Positions 44,396 through 51,390 of a stretch of 64,000 bases of DNA are shown here, one piece after another; position 1 is the first letter of the stretch; each line of letters starts with the position of its first letter. The notes under the pieces are model-generated. The model was not told the origin of the DNA. It did no database searches and worked only from the letters and a program-made list of their open reading frames with translations. Source of the DNA: G963677325 sp963677325 (lineage in GTDB: Bacteria; Bacteroidota; Bacteroidia; Bacteroidales; Prolixibacteraceae). The stretch is from contig CAXXGM010000002.1 in the NCBI GenBank assembly GCA_963677325.2, positions 1 through 64,000 on the forward strand, written 5' to 3'. The position numbers and the translations under genes were made by a program.

Positions 44396-44830
44396 TTAAA
44401 AGCTAAATTGTGGCATTTCCTTAATTCTAATACCATTAATTGAACTTCCTGATTTCTTTTTATTGGTCCCTCCCCATTGCTTGAAAAAGAAAGCCACATT
44501 AGAGTTTTGGCATTGATTCTTAATATCGAGTACCCACTCTTCTTTCATCGGGCGGGGAGTCCTTCCGCTTTCTCCTCCTACGATGACCCAGTCTATTCTG
44601 GTTAAATCGAGACCGGGCAGGGAACTGAGCAGGGGTTCACAGGAGAGGAATTTTACCCTTGCCTTTGTTTTGCGAAAGTTTTCGATGCGATTCAATACTT
44701 CATCGTTTTCAACCGTAACCCCCATCCAAAGATTATGCGGCCATTCGAGCCAGCCTTCGCTATCGTAATACCGAAGGATATCCGCCCGTTTGGTGAGTAT
44801 CTGAAAAACATGGTGTGGATTCCTCTTTGA
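44396..44830 (-). pseudogene. 5'-truncated DUF5131 (phage Gp37/Gp68) protein remnant
   Basis: The frame reads HHVFQILTKRADILRYY, WPHNLWMGVTVENDEV, FLSCEPLL and IVGGESG, typical of the C-terminal two thirds of DUF5131 proteins, which are radical-SAM-like and found in phages and islands. A TAA codon in frame just upstream (44831-44833) cuts off the N terminus with its cysteine motif, and there is no start codon before the Met at 44725. It is a dead gene fragment left by an earlier insertion. Confidence 0.7.
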
Positions 44831-44919
44831 TTACGCCATAAATGCGGAGAATAGGCGCAATATTCTCATTAAATATGCGGAGAATCATTCATATAAATCA
44901 CAAAGTGTTCACCTGATAC

Positions 44920-45049
44920 TGCTTTGCGGGATATAAAGGATTTAATTGAGAAGGGTATTTTAAGACAAGAAGAATCAGGCGGAAGAAGTACGAATTACGA
45001 GTTGAATAGAAAATTTTATCTTAAAAAACAACCCAAATGTAAGCATTAA
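44920..45049 (+). pseudogene. C-terminal remnant of a Fic-family protein
   Basis: Reads SPDTALRDIKDLIEKGIL and RQEESGGRSTNYELNRK then a stop at 45047. This is the winged-helix C-terminal end of Fic/DOC proteins. The frame is closed upstream by TAA in the preceding 20 bases, and the Fic core (HPFxxGNGR) is absent. It is preceded by a repeated tgcggagaat unit. Confidence 0.5.
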
Positions 45050-45064
45050 AAATTATCAGCCAGT

Positions 45065-47038
45065 TTATATATCCAATTTTTCCAACATTTCTTTTATATC
45101 ATAACCTTCTGCATAGATAATATTGGTCTTTTTGCTCACAATGGCAAATTTAGAGGGGAATTTGTATTTGTCGTCACCTAATGCTGGATTTGCCTGATCT
45201 GTCAATAAAGCAAAATCTTTATTTTTACAGTTCAAATTAAAGAAATCTATTGCTTTTAATTCATTCTTAATATTTTCAGAACGATCCAATGGTAAATTTA
45301 ATATATCCATCATCTTTCTTACCATCATATCAAATTGGTGTTCATTAAGGACCAAATCCCCCTTGCCTTCTGAACCCAATTTCTTATCATGAATAATTTT
45401 ATCAACTACAGAATTAAAATTTTTAGTGAATGTCTCACTATCAAAAGTGCTTATTTCTTTTTTGATTGTTGAAAGTTCTATGATTTCATCAAGACTATAA
45501 TCAATCCATACATGGGCTAAACGATGAGTCTCATATGCCATGTTGATAACAGTAAAAGCCTGAGGCAAAACTGATAAATTTTTATACAGATTGTATGCTT
45601 TAATCTGATAAGAAATTGTCCCTTCCAGAGATCTTTTTAAGTCATCGATATTTCCCGGAATTATATCAAGAATGAAATAGCATAAATCTAAATTTAAAGA
45701 AATTTGTCCCATTCGATCGTAGGCAGAGGCTAAAAGAAGGGTATTCCCATTTTTTTCAGCATAATCATAAACGTTGTTTATTCTTTTGAAAACCTTCTCC
45801 ATCGCATTATTTAGCAAAACAAGTTTTTCCTGATTATTTACTATAAATGAAGGGTGAACTCTACTGTATAATTTTATATCATTTAAATGATTAACTAATT
45901 TGGGGAAGATAACCCCAACCAAATTGTCCGTTTGGTATAATATCTGGAAGTTTTTTTGTTCCATATTAATGTCCAAACTTTCTATACTTTCATAAATATC
46001 ATTTGTCTTAATATAAAGTTCCTCATCTATTTCAAGATTATTGAGGGCTTCAACAATCTGGAATTGATTGATATTTATTTCTAAATTCGAGATGTTTTCC
46101 GGAAATCTTAACGCTTGTCTCAATTCTTTAAGTTTTTCCAAGAGTTCAATATTGGAATAAGATCCTAAATAAAAGTCAGTTTTAGATCTCTGAATTAATA
46201 ATGCTTCCCATTCTTGATCCGAATATAACTTCTTAAATCTCTTGCATAATTGAAGGTAATAATCAGAACTCAAAACATTGCCATTCTCAGTGTATACCAG
46301 AGCAGCCAAATAAGCCATTATTGGAGTGTCTAAATATTTTTTAGGCAACTGTTCAAGTAACTCCATTAATTCAGGGTATTTCCGTTCGTTAAATAGTACT
46401 GGTCCTATTTTTTCCAGACCTGAAACTATTTTCTGTGCACGATCATCAGGAAGGGAAATTTGACGATCTTCCATTTCTGAGAAGCCAAAATCAATCCGAC
46501 TACTTGAATCATAAACGGCTTGTTGAATTTTTTCAAATCTCAGACCTATAATCTTATGGATATTTTTAACTGTATCATCATTTAATAAATTATCCTCCGG
46601 AAAACTTATTGTAACTTTTTCCTGTGACTTCCATTTGTAATCCTTTTTATCTAATCGGATGCGATTATAAATGCTTGTCACAAAATCGTAATAGAGATTT
46701 CCGGAAGATCCATCATAAAAGATAATAAGTCCGGGAAGAGAGGGATTTTTCAATAAATAACCGAGCCTACTTGTTGAAAAAGGCAAGGTATAATAGACTT
46801 TATTTTCTTTATAAATAAACTGCGCCTTTTGGGCACTCTTTATCTGAATCGGAAAGATTTGACCAGTAGCACCACTGTCAATAATCAATTCCTCATACAA
46901 ATCAACTCCGTAATCATCTGCATTAACTTCACGGGTAATAAAACCATTCTTCTTCGAAAAGATCATTCTCGTTTTCAGAACTGATTCTTCACTTCTTTCC
47001 GAATTTTTATCTACTATAGGAGGATCATTGAATGCCAT
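45065..47038 (-). CDS. DUF4365 domain protein
   Basis: 657 residues. The N-terminal region from about 10 to 150 fits DUF4365: FSKKNGFITREVNADDYGVD then LYEELIIDSGATGQIFPIQI and KSA. The conserved D-x-x-G-x-D, E and Q-I-K set is that of PD-(D/E)XK-like nuclease folds. The remaining 500 residues are alpha-helical and probably TPR-like, with no family I can name. The ATG at 47038 is chosen, 17 bases after hsdS, because the earlier start would overlap hsdS. It is the last gene of the restriction-modification transcript. It could be an effector or accessory nuclease; this is inference. Confidence 0.72.
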   Translation of the reverse strand: MAFNDPPIVDKNSERSEESVLKTRMIFSKKNGFITREVNADDYGVDLYEELIIDSGATGQIFPIQIKSAQKAQFIYKENKVYYTLPFSTSRLGYLLKNPSLPGLIIFYDGSSGNLYYDFVTSIYNRIRLDKKDYKWKSQEKVTISFPEDNLLNDDTVKNIHKIIGLRFEKIQQAVYDSSSRIDFGFSEMEDRQISLPDDRAQKIVSGLEKIGPVLFNERKYPELMELLEQLPKKYLDTPIMAYLAALVYTENGNVLSSDYYLQLCKRFKKLYSDQEWEALLIQRSKTDFYLGSYSNIELLEKLKELRQALRFPENISNLEININQFQIVEALNNLEIDEELYIKTNDIYESIESLDINMEQKNFQILYQTDNLVGVIFPKLVNHLNDIKLYSRVHPSFIVNNQEKLVLLNNAMEKVFKRINNVYDYAEKNGNTLLLASAYDRMGQISLNLDLCYFILDIIPGNIDDLKRSLEGTISYQIKAYNLYKNLSVLPQAFTVINMAYETHRLAHVWIDYSLDEIIELSTIKKEISTFDSETFTKNFNSVVDKIIHDKKLGSEGKGDLVLNEHQFDMMVRKMMDILNLPLDRSENIKNELKAIDFFNLNCKNKDFALLTDQANPALGDDKYKFPSKFAIVSKKTNIIYAEGYDIKEMLEKLDI

Positions 47039-47054
47039 ATATTTTTGAATAAAA

Positions 47055-48266
47055 TTACAATTCCCCTTTGAAGGCCCGATCAAGAATACTCGATTTTAAA
47101 GCTTTGAGATGAGCAAGTTTAGATTGTTGGGCAGAAATGATTCCGTTTGTATTAATTTCAATATTTGAGAGCTTTCCAGCAACGATTTTCTGGATTTCAA
47201 TGCTTGGTAATGGCAATTTACAATTCATAATGTCTTTCCCAGAAATATTCCCTTGATTTACTGTACCTGTTTCAAATTCAAAAATTTTACCTCTGAATAA
47301 ATTTGATTTCAGGAAATACAGTATAAACTCTGAAATAGTGTTTGATTTTGGTGATATTGAGCCCACACGTTGATTTAAATAGAAACAGTTTTCTTTAATT
47401 AACGATACGAACAAATAATCCTTCTTTGTTCGTGTCCCCGTCATAGAAATAACAATATCATCTCTTTTTAACCTTGCTGATTCGTATTCTTTCTTTTCGC
47501 CTATGAAAACAGGATTTTTTTTTAGATTTAATACATTACCTATTCTGATTACCTGTAAACCAATACCTGAGTCATTAAATTCTGTACTTTTAAAAGCAAA
47601 TCCATTTTTGAAATTCGTGCAATTTGAAAGTTCTACACTTTTATAGTTTAAGCTAAGATATAGAAACACCTCCTCCATCACACTTTCCATCAATGCTTTT
47701 GTATATTTAATATTTCCCTCGAGCAGGGTAATGCTTTTGTCGATTCGTGAAAATAGGGAATCAAGCTTGGATATAATGCGGTTCTGCTCAGAAAGAGGGG
47801 GCAGAGGGATTTTGTATTCTTTTATGTTTTTTAATACTATCCTTTTAATTGCAGCTCCGGTTTTTGAACTAATTGCTTTTTCTTGAAATTCGGGCGAATT
47901 GAGAAATAAATAAAGAAATTTAGAATGAACAATTGAGGGTTTTGGTGACAAAATTGCCAGTGAGGACAAGACTACAAATATTTCGTTATTGTTTACTAAA
48001 GCGGTTTTTCCTACTGTCCCGTCTTTAGATAGTAATACATCACCGTCATCTGGCTGACAATTACTTTTGATTAATTCTTTAAAATCATTTTCAGATATTT
48101 TCTTACAGTTTTTAATGTCAATTTCACCTGAATCTGAAATATCTTTTACTGTAATGTAAGGAAAACCTTTATCTTTGGTTTTTGGTGAAAAATGTGAACC
48201 ATCTGTAATTCTTGAACAGACATCCATAAATTTACAAACCTTCCAGCCTTTTGGCAATTTATCCAT
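47055..48266 (-). CDS. hsdS: type I restriction-modification specificity subunit HsdS
   Basis: Chooses the DNA target of the type I complex. Two target-recognition domains are visible: residues 1-190 and 205-400. Each ends with a conserved helical spacer containing LPPLSEQNRIISKLDSLFSR and PLPSIEIQKIVAGKLSNIE. The TRD opening KGWKVCKFMDVCSRITDGSH is typical. 403 residues, normal for a two-domain HsdS. Its start overlaps the end of hsdM by 8 bases. Confidence 0.94.
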   Translation of the reverse strand: MDKLPKGWKVCKFMDVCSRITDGSHFSPKTKDKGFPYITVKDISDSGEIDIKNCKKISENDFKELIKSNCQPDDGDVLLSKDGTVGKTALVNNNEIFVVLSSLAILSPKPSIVHSKFLYLFLNSPEFQEKAISSKTGAAIKRIVLKNIKEYKIPLPPLSEQNRIISKLDSLFSRIDKSITLLEGNIKYTKALMESVMEEVFLYLSLNYKSVELSNCTNFKNGFAFKSTEFNDSGIGLQVIRIGNVLNLKKNPVFIGEKKEYESARLKRDDIVISMTGTRTKKDYLFVSLIKENCFYLNQRVGSISPKSNTISEFILYFLKSNLFRGKIFEFETGTVNQGNISGKDIMNCKLPLPSIEIQKIVAGKLSNIEINTNGIISAQQSKLAHLKALKSSILDRAFKGEL

Positions 48267-49755
48267 TGTGCCCCTCCTCCAGAATTTGTTCGACTTCAGC
48301 CATCAGTTGCCCAATCAGTAAATCGTTCTTTTTGATGTGGGAAATGATTTCACGGGGTGGTAAATGATCAATATCGTTATTGGTGTTTGGATTCCTGGCT
48401 GAAAGATCTGTGTCGACAATATCCGCTGCTTTTATCAGCCATGAATTGGGAGATATAGCACGTTTTGCAGATAGTTCTACAAATTCCTGAAGATGTTCAT
48501 ACTGGATCGGTTTGTTTTTGGTCAGCTTTTGTTCCGGATTGCATTCGTAGTACCAGATTTCGGTGGTGGCGCCTGTACGATCGAAAAAGAGCACGTTGGT
48601 TTTTACTCCGCTATAAGGAAGGAAAACCCCTGCGGGAAGGCTTAGAATGGTGTGTACGTTGAAATTGGCAAGCAGTTCTTCTTTTACATTTTTAAAGGCA
48701 TTGCCCGTCTGGAATAAAATGCCTTCCGGAACAACAATAGCGGCCTTCCCTCCTTTTTTAAGGCTTTTCATAAAATGCTGAAGAAACAGCAATTCAGTTG
48801 CATTGCTCTGTACCGGGAAGTTCTGCTGTATCTGCGGTTTCTCTTTGCCTCCAAAAGGAGGATTGGCCACGATGATATCGAAACGGTCCTTTTCCTGGAT
48901 ATCGCGTATGTTGTTGGTGAGTGTATTTTGCTTGTACAAATTTGGGCTTTCGATGCCATGCAGGATCATGTTCATAACTCCCATCGTGTAGGCGAGCGGC
49001 GTTTTCTCGTTCCCAAAGAAAGTATCCTCGTGCAGGAATCTCCATTGTTCAGTGGAGAGTTTGTTCCGGTAGTTGTTAATGATGTAATCGAAGGCCTCTA
49101 TCAGGAAGCCGCAGCTTCCGGCAGCACCATCGTACACGGTCTGTCCGGGTCGGGGCTGTATGACTGCAATCACGGCTTTGATCACCGCCCTGGGGGTGTA
49201 GAACTCGCCTGAGTTGCCCCCGTCGTTGCCCATTCCCTGCAATAGGTTCTCGTACACGTGCGACAGTTCAAACAGTTCATCCTGCGACTGGAAATTGAGG
49301 GTATCGATAATATCCAGCACCTCCCTTAGGGTGTGTCCGCTTGCAATACGGTTGTCCAGAAATTCAAAGATGTTTCCGATCTTGTATTTAACCGATTTAA
49401 GATCAATCGCACTGTTCCTGAACTCTTTAAGATAGGGGAACAATTTGCTGTTTACAAATTGGGTGAGGTCACTGCCGGTTTTGGATGATTTGTGATCAAT
49501 GTTTGACAGAGACGCACCGCCGTGCGTCTCTACATGTGGGCAGGCCCAGTGATTCCATTGAAATTCACCGGTGATGATCCTTTCGTATTTGGTGTTGTTG
49601 AGCAGAGCCTCGCCTTCCTTTTCTTCTTCGAAATCATTGAGAAATTTGAGAAACAGGATCCAGGAGATTTGTTCGGTGTAGTGCATGGCTCCGCTGATGC
49701 CATCGTCGCGGCGGAGAATATCGGTGATGCGGTCTATTTTTTGCTGAAGTTCCAT
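48259..49755 (-). CDS. hsdM: type I restriction-modification methyltransferase subunit HsdM
   Basis: Adenine-N6 methyltransferase of the type I complex. Motifs: N-terminal HsdM_N (ELQQKIDRITDILRRDDGIS), SAM-binding PGQTVYDGAAGSCGFLIEAF, and catalytic NPPF in FDIIVANPPFGGKEKPQIQQ around residue 305. 498 residues, normal. One segment (residues 75-84, VETHGGASLS) is encoded by a GAGAC-type palindrome at 49508-49531 and has no counterpart in the HsdM proteins I know; the frame stays open. The catalytic parts are untouched. An operator-like repeat pair lies 10 to 61 bases upstream. Confidence 0.95.
   Translation of the reverse strand: MELQQKIDRITDILRRDDGISGAMHYTEQISWILFLKFLNDFEEEKEGEALLNNTKYERIITGEFQWNHWACPHVETHGGASLSNIDHKSSKTGSDLTQFVNSKLFPYLKEFRNSAIDLKSVKYKIGNIFEFLDNRIASGHTLREVLDIIDTLNFQSQDELFELSHVYENLLQGMGNDGGNSGEFYTPRAVIKAVIAVIQPRPGQTVYDGAAGSCGFLIEAFDYIINNYRNKLSTEQWRFLHEDTFFGNEKTPLAYTMGVMNMILHGIESPNLYKQNTLTNNIRDIQEKDRFDIIVANPPFGGKEKPQIQQNFPVQSNATELLFLQHFMKSLKKGGKAAIVVPEGILFQTGNAFKNVKEELLANFNVHTILSLPAGVFLPYSGVKTNVLFFDRTGATTEIWYYECNPEQKLTKNKPIQYEHLQEFVELSAKRAISPNSWLIKAADIVDTDLSARNPNTNNDIDHLPPREIISHIKKNDLLIGQLMAEVEQILEEGHNG
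49508..49531. repeat. GAGAC-type palindrome inside hsdM
   Basis: AGAGACGCAC and GTGCGTCTCT around CGCC. The same core, with similar downstream sequence (gtggg, aggccca, tgrttc), occurs between genes at 53838-53867. It adds ten in-frame codons. Confidence 0.85.
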
Positions 49756-49764
49756 CTGTTTTTA

Positions 49765-49816
49765 ATATTGGGTTAAATTACCAATAAATATGCTTTATCG
49801 GTAAAAAAGCCGATAA
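49765..49816. promoter_or_regulatory. operator-like repeat pair upstream of hsdM
   Basis: Two inverted repeats: TATTGG/CCAATA (49766-49786, spacer 9) and TTATCGG-N8-CCGATAA (49795-49816, perfect). Their right halves are 29 bases apart, the same phase as in the pair at 51290-51340. Located 10-61 bases before the hsdM start. Confidence 0.6.
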
Positions 49817-50593
49817 TTATAATTGGGCTATCACTATGCCTGTTAAGATTGCAATTCCAAAACTAAGCATTGTCCCAACTAAAACATACTCATTTTTTTG
49901 TGTGTCGTTGAACCGAAGAATTGATTTTGCCGCGATAATAAGACCTACAGCTGCGTATTGTCCCGAAAGGATTAATGCCAATGTCATGAACCGTTCCATC
50001 AATCCAATAATCCTGCCGGCATTGGGCAAACTTAAGTCATTATTATTCGTATTGGCGCTGTTCGCATTGTCCGGGGTTGCATTGGTATTGTAAATGTCTG
50101 AATTATTTGGGCCGGGACTGTGAGGAATGGCAATATGATATACTATAAAAATGTTTTTAATGATGATGTTTGCCGGTTTGGCACATAAAATAAATCCAGC
50201 CAATAGGGCACAGTTTTTTATTGTGATATTGTTCAGAAAATCAGTTTCATGAAAACGAACATACACAGTTGATACCAGGATCAGGACCACAAGATGGATT
50301 GTCTGGTCGGCGAAGAACAGATGCCTAAGGAAAGAACGCCCGGCATATTTTATTAATAAATAGCTTTTTAAGCTGTCAATTAAAAGATGGAGCACAGTTA
50401 TCACCAAAGCGGCTTTCCAGAATCCATAATTTAACGAAAAGAGATAAGCTGTCGTAAAAACAACGATGCCATGCAACATGTGATGCAGTGAAAAGATCTT
50501 TTGGCTTTTTCGGTCAGACCACTTTTGAGATTGAAACACAAAATCGGCCATCAAATGGGCCGTAAATTGCAATATAATCAGTTGGTACAACAT
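49817..50593 (-). CDS. DUF3307 multi-pass membrane protein
   Basis: 258 residues with about six hydrophobic segments. The opening LYQLIILQFTAHLMADFVFQ and HHMLHGIVVFTTAYLF are the DUF3307 signature (residues 1-120). A hydrophilic Asn-, Ala- and Thr-rich stretch (SGPNNSDIYNTNATPDNANS) interrupts the chain at about 160-190, likely a loop. Function unknown. Its start overlaps the stop of the SatD-like gene by one base, so they are made together. DUF3307 genes commonly accompany SatD-like genes. Here the pair lies between hsdR and hsdM. Confidence 0.85.
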   Translation of the reverse strand: MLYQLIILQFTAHLMADFVFQSQKWSDRKSQKIFSLHHMLHGIVVFTTAYLFSLNYGFWKAALVITVLHLLIDSLKSYLLIKYAGRSFLRHLFFADQTIHLVVLILVSTVYVRFHETDFLNNITIKNCALLAGFILCAKPANIIIKNIFIVYHIAIPHSPGPNNSDIYNTNATPDNANSANTNNNDLSLPNAGRIIGLMERFMTLALILSGQYAAVGLIIAAKSILRFNDTQKNEYVLVGTMLSFGIAILTGIVIAQL

Positions 50594-51282
50594 TATTTGA
50601 TGTTTTTTTCAAAATAGTTGACCGCTTTTTCTATAGCATTCCATCCGGCGGCTGTTGAATGCTGGCTTATTGTCGATTGGTTGCGGTTTAATTGTTGACT
50701 GATATCCTTTTCGCTGACCCCCAATAGTTTATAGTACAGTACTTCACATTGTTTTGATGAACATTTTGAAATTATTGTATCCAGCAAGGAAACAACAGTA
50801 TCGTATTTGTTCTGTTCCTGCGTGTCGGAATGGCAAAAAAACATGCTATTCTTAATAATCACTTTTTGCTTATCGGAAGTGCTCATGTCTTTGATAGCTC
50901 TTCCCGACAGATAAATGGCTTCACCATCAATGATGCCATTTACCGGGTCCAGAAGAGTTAGGGGAGCGACAGCTATCGCGATACGAATTCCATATTCCTT
51001 AAAATACCGGGTCCTTTTTATGATTTCATTATTTTCCTCCAATTCATATGATTTCACGAGGGTTTTTAACAACAAAGCAATCCGCAATGCATAAATAGGC
51101 TCATTTAAAGCACATTCGATGTAGTCACCCTGAAAGACTCTGCCAAAAAAATCATACTTCTTATAGCTGTCAGTCAACTCAGCAAGCAACTTTTTTATCA
51201 GTAATTCGAGTTTCCTTTTATCATCAATACCGAGTGAAGTATAAGAAACAATATCTGCTGAAATAGTCGAACTGTTCATCAT
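50593..51282 (-). CDS. SatD-like cyclase-fold protein with C-terminal HTH
   Basis: 229 residues. The N-terminal 150 residues resemble class III nucleotide cyclases: SADIVSYTSL (first metal Asp, residue 10) and FGRVFQGDYIECAL (second metal Asp, residue 53), followed by YGIRIAIAVAPL and GIIDGEAIYLSGRAIK. The transition-state Asn of true cyclases is Tyr here while the Arg is kept, so activity is uncertain. The C-terminal part (CEVLYYKLLGVSEKDISQQL then NRNQSTISQH) is a helix-turn-helix. The start at MMNSST is chosen since upstream codons overlap the operator-like repeats. SatD proteins are known from an acid-tolerance locus of streptococci; a regulatory role is inferred. Confidence 0.78.
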   Translation of the reverse strand: MMNSSTISADIVSYTSLGIDDKRKLELLIKKLLAELTDSYKKYDFFGRVFQGDYIECALNEPIYALRIALLLKTLVKSYELEENNEIIKRTRYFKEYGIRIAIAVAPLTLLDPVNGIIDGEAIYLSGRAIKDMSTSDKQKVIIKNSMFFCHSDTQEQNKYDTVVSLLDTIISKCSSKQCEVLYYKLLGVSEKDISQQLNRNQSTISQHSTAAGWNAIEKAVNYFEKNIK

Positions 51283-51289
51283 TGTTATT

Positions 51290-51340
51290 TTATTGGTAAA
51301 TATACCCATAAATGTGGTTTATCGGTAAATAAGCCCATAA
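51290..51340. promoter_or_regulatory. operator-like repeat pair upstream of the SatD-like gene
   Basis: TTATTGG-N8-CCCATAA at 51290-51311 and TTATCGG-N8-CCCATAA at 51319-51340, 29 bases apart in phase. The pair ends 8 bases before the chosen start codon. The same motif pair precedes hsdM. Confidence 0.65.
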
Positions 51341-51390
51341 AGAATTAAGAATTAAGAATTAAGAATTAAAGAATTAAAGAATTAAGAATT
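51341..51390. repeat. heptad tandem repeat (TTAAGAA)n
   Basis: About six units of AGAATTA with one or two 8-base variants, directly after the operator pair and reaching the hsdR stop codon. Complement of the array at 31238-31268. Confidence 0.7.

Noticed and set aside
48775..49212. A 145-codon plus-strand frame within hsdM
   Set aside because: It is a shadow of the hsdM coding sequence on the other strand.
50593..51282. SatD-like protein called an active adenylate or guanylate cyclase
   Set aside because: The transition-state Asn is Tyr, so activity cannot be claimed from sequence.
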